Shown here in pieces: positions 14,761-23,166 of a DNA stretch of 33,012 nt. How positions within the stretch are numbered: the first letter of the stretch is position 1; each line of letters starts with the position of its first letter. Source of the stretch: Muribaculaceae bacterium (GTDB lineage Bacteria; Bacteroidota; Bacteroidia; Bacteroidales; Muribaculaceae). Below the pieces are notes generated by a model. The model worked only from the letters and a program-made list of their open reading frames with translations. It was not told the DNA's origin and ran no database searches. Location: the NCBI GenBank assembly GCA_016281825.1, contig JAEEJI010000025.1, forward strand, positions 1 through 33,012, given 5' to 3'. The translations under genes were made by a program, and so were the position numbers.

Positions 14761-17700
14761 ATGAATATAAGCATTAAGGCAAAGTCTTTGGCCGCCCTGG
14801 CGGTGGCCATCATGATGGGGTGGGGCGGAAGTCACGCCCAAACGGTCAGCGAAACGCAGCTGGCCAATGTGCAACAAGTGGTGAAGGCATTCTTGCCGAG
14901 TAACATGGGCATTGGCGAACTCAAGGCTCGTTCGGTCACGCTCGACGGTGATGATGTCGTGGTTGACTTAAGCGAAAACTTCGCCGATGTGCCCTTCACG
15001 CAAGCTAGTATCGCGCAGTTCAAGAAGGACATCAAGTCGGCTCTCGGCGGTGAATATGCCGGAAAGGACGTTCGCTTGACCATCTCAGGCAATGACATCG
15101 ACAACTACTTCGCTGAGTTCAACACCGACTACAAGCGTCGACACACACCGTTCATTACCGAGGTCGACCAGCACCGTCACTATAAGAAGGCACTCGATGG
15201 CAACATCGTCGCCGTGTGGCCCAGCCACGGCTGGTACTTCGAGCCATACCTCAACCGTTGGGAATGGCAACGTGCGCGCATGTTCCAGACAGTCGAGGAC
15301 ATGTACACCCACAGTTACATGATTCCGTTCATCATGCCCATGCTCGAAAATGCCGGTGCATACGTCTGGGATGCCCGCGAGCGCGACACTCACAACTTCG
15401 GAGCCGTGGTCGACAACGACGGTGGACAGGCGCAGACGGGCTACAGCGAGCACAACGGCAAGAACAAGTGGGAGACTGGCCAAGGAACAGGCTTCTCATT
15501 TGCCCGTGCCACATACAAGGACTTTGAGAATCCTTTCGCTGAGGGAACCTTCCGTCAGGTCAAGGCCATCAAGGACAAGAAGAAAGTATCGACCGCCGCA
15601 TGGAGCGTTGACATGCCCGAGACGGGCACCTACGCCCTCTACATCAGTTACAAGACCCTGCCCAAGAGCGTCAAGGATGCACAGTATGTCGTCAACTCGC
15701 TCGACGGAGAACGTACTTTCAAGGTCGACCAGACCATGGGTGGTGGCGTGTGGGTCTACTTGGGATCGTTCCAACTCGCCAAGGGCATGAACAAGGATGT
15801 GGTCGTGCTCAATAACTACAGCGAAGACAAGGACGGTATCATCACTGCCGACGCCATTCGCGTGGGTGGCGGTAAGGGAAACATCGTGCGTCGCGTGGCG
15901 TTGCCCACCGAGGAGAACAAGGCCATTGCCGCCAAGAACAAGGACGAGAAGTACTTGGGAAAAGAAGGCATGGACTACAAGTATGTCGGCAGTGGCGAAC
16001 ACCCTTGGTTCCACATCGGCTCGCGCTACTATCTGCAGTGGGCAGGCTTCCCCCATCAGGTCTACTCGACCAGCGAGGGCATCAACGACTATGTCGATGA
16101 CTATCGTAGCCGTGGCGAGTGGGTCAACTATCTGGCGGGCGGCAGCAGTGTGTTGCCCAAACAACCTGGTCTGAACATCCCCGTGGATGTGTCGTTCTGC
16201 TTGCACACCGATGCTGGCACGACTCCCAATGACGACATCATCGGCACACTGCTCATCTATTGCACCACCAAGGACGGCAAGCGCTTTGGCAAGTATGAGG
16301 ACGGCACACCCCGTGAACTGTCGCGGCAGTTTGCTGACATCGTATCGAGCGAGGTGGTTAACGACATCCGTGCCAAGTGGGAACCCAACTGGACGCGCCG
16401 TGGCATGTGGGACAAGTCCTACTATGAGGCGCGAGTCCCCGAGGTGCCCGCCTTGCTTATGGAGCTGCTCTCGCACCAGAATTTCGCCGACATGAAATAT
16501 GGTCTAGATCCGGGCTTCCGCTTTGATGTGAGCCGCGCCATCTACAAGGGCATCCTCAAATTCATCGCCAAGCGTGACCACCGTGACTATGTCGTGCAAC
16601 CTTTGGCGGTCAACTCGTTCGAGATTAGCGAGGCATCCTCACCGGGTACTTTCCTGCTCACCTGGAAGCCCACCCACGACAACCTGTCGCAGGAAGCCGA
16701 CCCGACGCAGTATGTCGTGCTCGAGCAGGTGGGATGCGACGCAGGCTTCAGGGAGGTAGCAGTCACGCCCGACCCGCAGTATTTGGCTCGCGTAAACGAT
16801 AACAAGATTCATTCCTACAAGATTGTCGCCATGAACGATGGCGGCCGCAGTTTCCCCAGCGAGACTCTGTCGCTGGGTGTCGCACCCAATAGCAAGGGCA
16901 CCGTCATGGTGGTCAACGGCTTCACTCGCGTGAGCGGACCAGACTGGTTCGAGGGAGAGAAATATGCTGGATTCTACGACGAGAAGGATCATGGAGTACC
17001 CTACATGCAGCAAATCAACTACCTGGGTTCGCAGCACGAGTTCCGCCGTCATCTCGAATGGCGCGATGACGATGCCCCGGGTTTTGGTGCCTGCCGCAGC
17101 AACCATGAGACCGAGGTTATTGCAGGCAACACGTTCGATTATCCCGCCATTCATGGCGAGGCGATCATGGCGGCAGGCTACTCGTTCGTCTCGAGCAGTG
17201 TGCAGGCAGTCGAGGAGCGTCCTTCGGCACTCTATGGCTACAAGGTGCTTGACCTCATCTTGGGAAAGCAGAAGGAGGTTCCCACGGGTCGTGGCGTGAA
17301 GCCCTCGCGCTTCAAGGCGTTTACCCCCGCGCTGATGGATGTCGTACGCTCTTTCACCCAGCAGGGTGGATCGGTGCTGGTCAGTGGCGCATACGTGGGC
17401 ACCGACATTTGGGACAAGGACAGTGTCAACCAGGTGGAGACCAATTTTGCCAAGAATGTGCTGGGCTTCCAGTGGGTTGACCGTTCTGCCACGCTGCGTG
17501 GTGAGGTATACACCGTACCCACACCCGGCAATCTCATGACCGATGGTGACACTTTCCAGTTCTGCAACCAGCTCAACGACAAACTCTATGCCGTCGAGTC
17601 GCCCGATGCCATCAAGGCCAGCGATGATCGTGGCTACACCTTCATGCGCTACAGCGAGAACAACATTCCCGCAGGCATCGTCAGTGACCGCTATGGTTAC

Positions 17701-17796
17701 CGAACTGTTGTCATGGGCTTCCCATTCGAGGTCATGACCGACAAGGCGCAGCGCAACCACCTCATGCAGACTGTCTTGAACTTCTTTAATAAATAG
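14761..17796 (+). CDS. Secreted amidase-like protein with golvesin-type domain
   Basis: The track starts at 14725, but the ATG at 14761 gives a clean signal peptide (MNISIKAKSLAALAVAIMMGWGGSHAQ), so about 1011 residues. Residues about 30-120 resemble a GerMN-like domain (tentative). An Amidase_3-like catalytic region follows, with AVWPSHGW (H156), FCLHTDAGT (H482) and PALLMELLSHQNF (Glu near 570) as the counterparts of the zinc and catalytic motifs. A golvesin/xanthan-lyase-type beta domain (about 280-380: AWSVDMPETGTYALYISYKTL...ITADAIRVGGG) is inserted between the motifs. After it come a fibronectin III-like domain (about 600-700) and a Rossmann-like C-terminal region. Databases often label such proteins xanthan lyase; cell-wall amidase activity fits the motifs and neighbours better. 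Confidence 0.82.
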   Translation: MNISIKAKSLAALAVAIMMGWGGSHAQTVSETQLANVQQVVKAFLPSNMGIGELKARSVTLDGDDVVVDLSENFADVPFTQASIAQFKKDIKSALGGEYAGKDVRLTISGNDIDNYFAEFNTDYKRRHTPFITEVDQHRHYKKALDGNIVAVWPSHGWYFEPYLNRWEWQRARMFQTVEDMYTHSYMIPFIMPMLENAGAYVWDARERDTHNFGAVVDNDGGQAQTGYSEHNGKNKWETGQGTGFSFARATYKDFENPFAEGTFRQVKAIKDKKKVSTAAWSVDMPETGTYALYISYKTLPKSVKDAQYVVNSLDGERTFKVDQTMGGGVWVYLGSFQLAKGMNKDVVVLNNYSEDKDGIITADAIRVGGGKGNIVRRVALPTEENKAIAAKNKDEKYLGKEGMDYKYVGSGEHPWFHIGSRYYLQWAGFPHQVYSTSEGINDYVDDYRSRGEWVNYLAGGSSVLPKQPGLNIPVDVSFCLHTDAGTTPNDDIIGTLLIYCTTKDGKRFGKYEDGTPRELSRQFADIVSSEVVNDIRAKWEPNWTRRGMWDKSYYEARVPEVPALLMELLSHQNFADMKYGLDPGFRFDVSRAIYKGILKFIAKRDHRDYVVQPLAVNSFEISEASSPGTFLLTWKPTHDNLSQEADPTQYVVLEQVGCDAGFREVAVTPDPQYLARVNDNKIHSYKIVAMNDGGRSFPSETLSLGVAPNSKGTVMVVNGFTRVSGPDWFEGEKYAGFYDEKDHGVPYMQQINYLGSQHEFRRHLEWRDDDAPGFGACRSNHETEVIAGNTFDYPAIHGEAIMAAGYSFVSSSVQAVEERPSALYGYKVLDLILGKQKEVPTGRGVKPSRFKAFTPALMDVVRSFTQQGGSVLVSGAYVGTDIWDKDSVNQVETNFAKNVLGFQWVDRSATLRGEVYTVPTPGNLMTDGDTFQFCNQLNDKLYAVESPDAIKASDDRGYTFMRYSENNIPAGIVSDRYGYRTVVMGFPFEVMTDKAQRNHLMQTVLNFFNK

Positions 17797-17802
17797 GGTC
17801 AT

Positions 17803-17837
17803 CTAAAGTCTAATGTCTAAAGTCTAAAATCTAAATA
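17803..17837 (+). repeat. Five CTAAAGT-type heptads before the GT2 start
   Basis: CTAAAGT CTAATGT CTAAAGT CTAAAAT CTAAATA run without gaps and end 2 nt before the ATG of the glycosyltransferase. They fill nearly the whole gap between the two genes. Confidence 0.85.
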
Positions 17838-17839
17838 AT

Positions 17840-19309
17840 ATGAAAAGAATTGATTGCTTTATCCCGTTTGTCAATGCCGAGCAGGCAGGGCAGACCATCG
17901 CGAACCTGAAGGCCGAGAGCTTGGTTGCTAACATCTATTTGCTGGCTGGCGAGAATGCCGAGGCTGGTGTTGAAGGATGCCACATGCTCAAGGTGAAGAA
18001 CCTGACCAGCAGCGAGACCATGCGCGTCATCGCCGGTCATGTGCAGAGCGACTATGCCATGCTCTACACCAAACACGATACCCTTAAGTTCGCCCCCTTC
18101 GCCGTCGAGCGCTTTGTCAAGCTCGCTGACGACAGTGGTGCAGGCATGCTCTATGCCGACCACTACAATGTCACCGAGAAGGGTGCCGCCAAGGCTCCGG
18201 TGATTGACTACCAGTTTGGCTCCCTGCGCGATGACTTCGATTTTGGCTCGGTGCTGCTGTTCTGTGGCTGCTGCATGAAGAAGGCTGCCGAGGCGATGAA
18301 GGCCGATTATGAGCACGCCGGACTCTATGACTTGCGCTTGAAACTCTCGCAGTTTGCCGACATCTGCCACATCAACGAGTTCCTCTACAGTGATGTCGAG
18401 CTGGACACCCGCAAGAGCGGTGAGAAGATCTTTGACTATGTCGACCCGCGCAACCGTGGCCGACAGATTGAAATGGAGGCTGCCTGTACCGAGCACCTCA
18501 AGGAGATTGGTGGCTACCTCGCTCCCGAGGTTGACGGCAAGCCCAACTTCAAGCACATCGAGTTTGACCAGGGCGACTTTGAGGTTGAGGCAACGGTGAT
18601 GATTCCTGTGCGCAACCGCATCCGCACCATCCGCGACGCCATCGACAGTGTCCTGCGCCAGAAGACCAATTTCAAGTTCAACCTCATGGTGGTGGACAAC
18701 TTCTCGACCGACGGCACCCGCGAGGCCATCGCTGAGTACGACGACCCGCGTCTGATCCACATTATTGCCGATTTCTATGACATGGGCATTGGCGGTTATT
18801 GGAACCTGGCAGCGCACCACGAGAAGGCCGGCAAGTTCATCGTCCAACTCGACAGTGACGACATGTACACGGACGAGAACACGCTGCAGACGATGGTCAA
18901 CGCGTTCTATGAGCAGAATGTGGCAATGGTCGTGGGCACCTACCTGATGACCGACATCAACTGCAACCCCATCCCTCCCGGCGTGATCGACCACAAGGAG
19001 TGGACACCCGAGAACGGCCGAAACAATGCCCTGCGCATCAACGGTCTGGGCGCTCCCCGTGCGTTCTACACTCCGGTGCTGCGCGCCGTGAAGATTCCCA
19101 ACACCAGCTATGGCGAGGACTATGCCTTGGGCTTGAACATCTCTCGCACCTACCAGATTGGCCGTGTCTATGAGCCAGTCTATCTGTGCCGCCGTTGGGA
19201 CGACAACAGCGATGCCAGTCTCGATGTCGAGAAGATGAACCGTAACAACCTCTACAAGGACCGCATCCGCACCTGGGAACTCCAGGCCCGCATCAAACTT
19301 AATTCATAA
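17840..19309 (+). CDS. Family 2 glycosyltransferase with degenerate N-terminal half
   Basis: 489 residues. The C-terminal half (from about 250) is a normal GT2/GT-A domain: ATVMIPVRNRIRTIRDAIDSVLRQ, MVVDNFSTDGTREAI, and the metal-binding QLDSDDMY. The N-terminal half (about 1-230) also looks GT-A-like (IDCFIPFVNAEQAGQTIANL, YAMLYTKHDTLKFAP) but lacks a clear DxD, so it may be an inactive duplicate. No signal peptide or membrane segment is visible, which indicates a cytoplasmic protein. It stands between the golvesin amidase and the DUF4922 gene, not in a polysaccharide locus. The donor and acceptor are unknown; an activated amino sugar from the salvage pathway is only a guess. Confidence 0.85.
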   Translation: MKRIDCFIPFVNAEQAGQTIANLKAESLVANIYLLAGENAEAGVEGCHMLKVKNLTSSETMRVIAGHVQSDYAMLYTKHDTLKFAPFAVERFVKLADDSGAGMLYADHYNVTEKGAAKAPVIDYQFGSLRDDFDFGSVLLFCGCCMKKAAEAMKADYEHAGLYDLRLKLSQFADICHINEFLYSDVELDTRKSGEKIFDYVDPRNRGRQIEMEAACTEHLKEIGGYLAPEVDGKPNFKHIEFDQGDFEVEATVMIPVRNRIRTIRDAIDSVLRQKTNFKFNLMVVDNFSTDGTREAIAEYDDPRLIHIIADFYDMGIGGYWNLAAHHEKAGKFIVQLDSDDMYTDENTLQTMVNAFYEQNVAMVVGTYLMTDINCNPIPPGVIDHKEWTPENGRNNALRINGLGAPRAFYTPVLRAVKIPNTSYGEDYALGLNISRTYQIGRVYEPVYLCRRWDDNSDASLDVEKMNRNNLYKDRIRTWELQARIKLNS

Positions 19310-19314
19310 TTCAA

Positions 19315-19432
19315 AATTAAGAATTAAGAATTAAGAAAAGATGGTCTAGTTCTCTAGACTTTCTAGATATTCTAGATAATCTAGAGCCTCTAGTCTAGCA
19401 AATAATTCTCAGTTCTCCATTCTCAATTAAGG
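19315..19432. repeat. Composite element: heptads, TCTAG nonamers, inverted heptads
   Basis: Three AATTAAG heptads (19315-19335) are followed by five or six TCTAGAnnn units (TCTAGACTT TCTAGATAT TCTAGATAA TCTAGAGCC), then inverted-sense heptads ATTCTCA GTTCTCC ATTCTCA ATTAAGG (19405-19432). The outer arms can pair with G-U wobbles. The element ends 3 nt before the DUF4922 ATG. Confidence 0.8.
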
Positions 19433-19435
19433 ACG

Positions 19436-20386
19436 ATGAACCTCGGTGAGCAAATAGATGCGCTGCTTGAGCGTCAAATGCGCTCATGGCAATTGGTGCG
19501 CGACAACTATGCCGCGCTCCAGGACCTGCCCATGCGCAGTGTCTCGTTGGCTCACTCCGAGGTCATCTTGCAGTGCAACCCCGCGCGCCGCCGTTCGAGT
19601 GGCGCACGGGTGGACGCTGCCTCGCTGGCGGCACGACCATGTTTCCTGTGCCGCGAGCATCAACCCCCCGAGCAGGAGATGGTGGAGTGGGGCGGTGCCT
19701 ACAAGATTCAGGTCAATCCATATCCCATTTTCCCATCGCATCTGACAATCGCTTCGCTTGAGCATGTACCGCAGCGATTGGAGCCGCGCCGCATCGACCA
19801 GATGCTGGAGTTGGCATTGGAATTGCCCGATTGGGTACTGTTCTACAACGGCCCGCAGTGTGGAGCGTCAGCACCCGACCACATGCACTTTCAGGCGGGT
19901 TGCAAGGGTTTCTTGCCGCTTTGTGATGAGGTGGTCGACCCAGCTCTGTGGCCCGATGATGAGTTGATTGAGGCCTCTAGCGATGGCTTCATCGGCTTCA
20001 CCCAGCGCCTTGATCGCCCCATGTTCTTCATCCGCACCGAGAGCCGACCCTTGGCAAGTTTTTACATGGCGCGGTTACAGGTAGCGATGATGTTGGCGGT
20101 GGGCAGTGTAGACGAACCCATGCAGAATGTGCTTTGTTGGCACGAGGGAGACTACTACAACGTGGTGGTGTTCCCGCGCCGCAAGCATCGGCCCGACTGC
20201 TATGGCGAGGGTGAGGGGCAGTTCTTGCTAAGCCCGGCCTCGGTCGACATGGGAGGCGTCTGGGCCATCGCCGCTCAGCGTGACTATGACACCCTCACGG
20301 CAGAACACCTGCAAGCCATTATCAACGAACTGTGTGCCGACAATGCCACCATCGTCCGCATCATCGACCACTTTCACAAAACATGA
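19436..20386 (+). CDS. DUF4922 protein, HIT-superfamily phosphorylase/nucleotidyltransferase-like
   Basis: 316 residues. The segment VLFYNGPQCGASAPDHMHFQAG (about 134-155) is the signature of the GalT/Ap4A-phosphorylase branch of the HIT superfamily: Asn-Gly-Pro, Gly-Ala-Ser, then H149-x-H151-x-Q153, where the second His would be the nucleotidylated nucleophile. NPYPIFPSHLTIASLEHVPQ (about 94-113) is the matching upstream strand with the conserved His. A CxxC pair (CFLC, near 69-72) could bind metal. There is no signal peptide, so it is cytoplasmic. It could transfer or phosphorolyse a nucleotide-sugar. Sitting between a GT2 and a SpoIID-like protein within a murein-salvage cluster suggests an amino-sugar nucleotide, but this is inference. 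Confidence 0.85.
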   Translation: MNLGEQIDALLERQMRSWQLVRDNYAALQDLPMRSVSLAHSEVILQCNPARRRSSGARVDAASLAARPCFLCREHQPPEQEMVEWGGAYKIQVNPYPIFPSHLTIASLEHVPQRLEPRRIDQMLELALELPDWVLFYNGPQCGASAPDHMHFQAGCKGFLPLCDEVVDPALWPDDELIEASSDGFIGFTQRLDRPMFFIRTESRPLASFYMARLQVAMMLAVGSVDEPMQNVLCWHEGDYYNVVVFPRRKHRPDCYGEGEGQFLLSPASVDMGGVWAIAAQRDYDTLTAEHLQAIINELCADNATIVRIIDHFHKT

Positions 20387-20398
20387 TAAAAGAATGAA

Positions 20399-20438
20399 CT
20401 CGAACCCTCGAACCCTCGAATGCTCGAAAACTCGAAAA
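20399..20438 (+). repeat. Five CTCGAAnn octamers before the SpoIID gene
   Basis: CTCGAACC CTCGAACC CTCGAATG CTCGAAAA CTCGAAAA run in tandem and end 3 nt before the ATG at 20442. The unit is 8 nt, against 7 and 9 nt in neighbouring gaps. Confidence 0.85.
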
Positions 20439-20441
20439 AAA

Positions 20442-21785
20442 ATGATGGATAAACAACAACCAACCGTGAGTGTTGGCATCATGAGCGCCGCAAGTGTGCG
20501 TTTTGTGCTCAATGGCGATTACCAGTTTATGGCCAACATGACAGTGACCGGCAGTCAACAAGTTGACGCTGAAGACAACAGCCTGCTATGGCAAGGGCAG
20601 CATTGTCAAGAGATACTGCTGACTCCAATCAATGCCGAGGGTTCATTCACATTATGTGACGTGACCATCGGCGTGAGTTTCCACTGGCGCCGCAAGGAGG
20701 ATCAAACGTTCCGTGGTAGCCTGAAACTCATCATGGAGAATGGGCTGGTCACTGCCATCAACGTCGTCCCCGTCGAGGACTATCTCACCAGTGTCATCTC
20801 GAGCGAGATGAGCGCAAAGGCATCGCTCGAGCTTCTTAAGGCGCATGCCGTAATTTCACGCAGTTGGCTGTTGGCGCAAATCCAACACAAACCGGCCGAA
20901 AAGGCTACAAACGACTCGGTGATGAGCGACCTGCAGCCCGACTTGGGCACAGGCGACGGTGATGAGACCATCAAGTGGTGGGATCGTGACGACCATGTCA
21001 ACTACGATGTGTGCGCCGATGATCATTGCCAACGCTACCAGGGCATCACCCGTGCCTCCACACCCACCGTCGAGCAGGCCATCCAGGCTACTTGGGGCGA
21101 GGTACTCGTGCATGGCGGCGAATTGTGTGACGCGCGCTTCAGCAAGTCGTGCGGAGGCGTGATGGAGGAGTTCGAGAACTGCTGGCAGGATGAGCATCAT
21201 GACTACCTGGAGGCGCGCCGTGACGGCGAGGATGAGACCGACTTCCCCGACCTCACCCGCGAAGCGACTGCCGAGGAGTGGATTCTCACCAGCCCCAAGG
21301 CGTTCTGCAACACCCACGACCCAGCCATCTTGAGCCAGGTACTGAACGATTACGACCAAGAGACCACCGACTTCTACCGCTGGCGCGTCGAGTATACGCA
21401 AGAGCAATTAGCCGACCTCATCAAACGCCGCACAGGCGTTGACTATGGTCGAATCCGCGACCTGCAGCCAGTGGCGCGAGGCACCAGCGGCCGACTCTAT
21501 AAGATGAAAATCGTGGGTGAGAAGTGTTCCCGCGTCATTGGCAAGGAACTTGCTATCCGCTATGCCTTGAGCGAGACCGCCCTTTACAGTTCGGCATTCG
21601 TGGTCGAACGTCACGATATCGATGCCGACGGCTATCCCGCCAAGTTCGTCTTGCGCGGTGCTGGTTGGGGACATGGCGTGGGTCTATGCCAGATCGGTGC
21701 AGCCGTCATGGGGGCAAAGGGCTATAACTACAAACAAATACTGCTCCACTACTTCGTCGGAGCAAACATCGAGAAAAAATATTAA
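20442..21785 (+). CDS. SpoIID/LytB-domain protein without visible signal peptide
   Basis: The track extends to 20280 inside the previous gene, but the ATG at 20442 (or 20445) after the octamer array is the likely start, giving 447 residues. The SpoIID core is clear: VVPVEDYLTSVISSEMSAKASLELLKAHAVISRSWLL, with the probable catalytic Glu E122; DARFSKSCGGVMEEFENCW; and near the end GWGHGVGLCQIGAAVMGAKGYNYKQIL. SpoIID of Bacillus is a lytic transglycosylase that cuts peptide-free glycan strands. No signal peptide or membrane anchor is seen here, so it may act in the cytoplasm on imported fragments. The region between about 150 and 250 has an insert rich in Asp/His (WWDRDDHVNYDVCADDHCQR). Confidence 0.88.
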   Translation: MMDKQQPTVSVGIMSAASVRFVLNGDYQFMANMTVTGSQQVDAEDNSLLWQGQHCQEILLTPINAEGSFTLCDVTIGVSFHWRRKEDQTFRGSLKLIMENGLVTAINVVPVEDYLTSVISSEMSAKASLELLKAHAVISRSWLLAQIQHKPAEKATNDSVMSDLQPDLGTGDGDETIKWWDRDDHVNYDVCADDHCQRYQGITRASTPTVEQAIQATWGEVLVHGGELCDARFSKSCGGVMEEFENCWQDEHHDYLEARRDGEDETDFPDLTREATAEEWILTSPKAFCNTHDPAILSQVLNDYDQETTDFYRWRVEYTQEQLADLIKRRTGVDYGRIRDLQPVARGTSGRLYKMKIVGEKCSRVIGKELAIRYALSETALYSSAFVVERHDIDADGYPAKFVLRGAGWGHGVGLCQIGAAVMGAKGYNYKQILLHYFVGANIEKKY

Positions 21786-21814
21786 CTATAGAAATCTCAA
21801 ATGTCATTAACAAT

Positions 21815-23146
21815 ATGAATACTGATGTTCCTTTGAAAGAGAAATCGCCTTGGTGGTGGGTCCCAACTCTATACTTTGCTGAAGGCGTACCTTATTTTGT
21901 CGTCAATAACATCTCGGTAATGATGTTCACCAAGATGGGCGTACCCAATGGCGATATGTCGTTCTTTACCACTTTGCTCTATTTCCCGTGGTTTTTGAAA
22001 GGCATTTGGAGCCCAATAGTAGATGTTGTCAAGACCAAACGCTGGTGGATTATTGCCATGCAGGTTCTGATGACTGCTATGATGGTTCTTCTCACACTGA
22101 CCTTGCCCAAGCCGGAAAATGCGGTGATTAGCGGAGGACACACGCCCATAAGCATGTTTACCATCACGCTCATCCTGTTTATAATCGCTGCTTTTGCCAG
22201 CGCTACACACGACATTGCCGCCGATGGCTACTATATGTTGGCGCACAGTCCCAGCAGTCAGGCAGCATTCATCGGAATCCGTAGTGTGTTCTATCGTGTT
22301 GCATCGGTCTTTGGTCAGGGAGTGCTGGTGTTCATTGCTGGTATGATTGAGAAGGACACTGGCAACATTCCTATGTCGTGGCAAATCACGTTAGGTGTGT
22401 CGGCTGCTATCTTCTTCCTCATCACTTTATATCACACGTTTAAACTGCCACACTCATCTGACGATAAGCCGCGCATCGACAGTGCCACAAGTACACTGAG
22501 TGACAACATGCGTGAGTTGGGAAATTCTTTCAAGACATTTGTCCAGAAACCAGGTGTGTTGCTGGCTATCGCTTTCATGCTGCTCTATCGCTTGCCTGAA
22601 GGTTTCCTCATCAAGTTGTGTCAGCCTTTCTTGGTCCACTCAATTGAGGATGGTGGTCTGGGATTGCCTACCGAACTGGTGGGTACTGTCTATGGCGTGT
22701 TCGGTGTGATAGCGCTGTTATTGGGTGGTATCTTGGGAGGCATCTATTCGTCGCGCGTGGGACTAAAGAAGTCGTTGTGGCTCATGGCTGCCTGTATGAC
22801 TTTACCTTGTCTCACATTCGTCTATTTGGCGATTGCACAACCCGCAAATGTTGTTATTATCACTATCGCACTTTGCATTGAGCAGTTCGGTTACGGGTTT
22901 GGTTTCACTGCCTATATGCTTTATATGATGTATTTTAGCGAAGGTGAATTCAAAACATCACATTATGCTATCTGCACCGCCTTTATGGCATTAAGCATGA
23001 TGTTGCCTGGCTTCGTGGCTGGATACATCCAGGAAGCAATCGGTTATGTCAACTTCTTCTGGATGGTCATGGCTTGCTGCTTTGCAACACTGATAGTGAC
23101 CTATTTTGTCGACAAGAAGATTGACCCAGAATATGGTCGTAAATAA
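21815..23146 (+). CDS. AmpG/MurT-like MFS permease for muropeptides or MurNAc
   Basis: 443 residues with about twelve membrane segments. The N-terminal WWWVPTLYFAEGVPYFVVNNISVMMF and the following YFPWFLKGIWSPIVD, then ATHDIAADGYYM, match the AmpG branch of the major facilitator superfamily. AmpG imports anhydro-muropeptides in Gram-negatives; the Tannerella homologue MurT imports free MurNAc. Because NamZ, a MurNAc kinase and MurQ lie in the same cluster, free MurNAc or a small MurNAc-containing sugar is the likelier cargo here. Codon usage looks slightly more AT-rich than in the flanking genes, as is usual for membrane proteins. NamZ starts 20 nt downstream. Confidence 0.85.
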   Translation: MNTDVPLKEKSPWWWVPTLYFAEGVPYFVVNNISVMMFTKMGVPNGDMSFFTTLLYFPWFLKGIWSPIVDVVKTKRWWIIAMQVLMTAMMVLLTLTLPKPENAVISGGHTPISMFTITLILFIIAAFASATHDIAADGYYMLAHSPSSQAAFIGIRSVFYRVASVFGQGVLVFIAGMIEKDTGNIPMSWQITLGVSAAIFFLITLYHTFKLPHSSDDKPRIDSATSTLSDNMRELGNSFKTFVQKPGVLLAIAFMLLYRLPEGFLIKLCQPFLVHSIEDGGLGLPTELVGTVYGVFGVIALLLGGILGGIYSSRVGLKKSLWLMAACMTLPCLTFVYLAIAQPANVVIITIALCIEQFGYGFGFTAYMLYMMYFSEGEFKTSHYAICTAFMALSMMLPGFVAGYIQEAIGYVNFFWMVMACCFATLIVTYFVDKKIDPEYGRK

Positions 23147-23166
23147 CCACAAAAAATGAGACAACT

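Noticed and set aside
20280-20441. Upstream extension of the SpoIID gene in the ORF track
   Set aside because: It overlaps DUF4922, encodes no domain or signal peptide, and crosses the octamer array; the ATG at 20442 is the sensible start.
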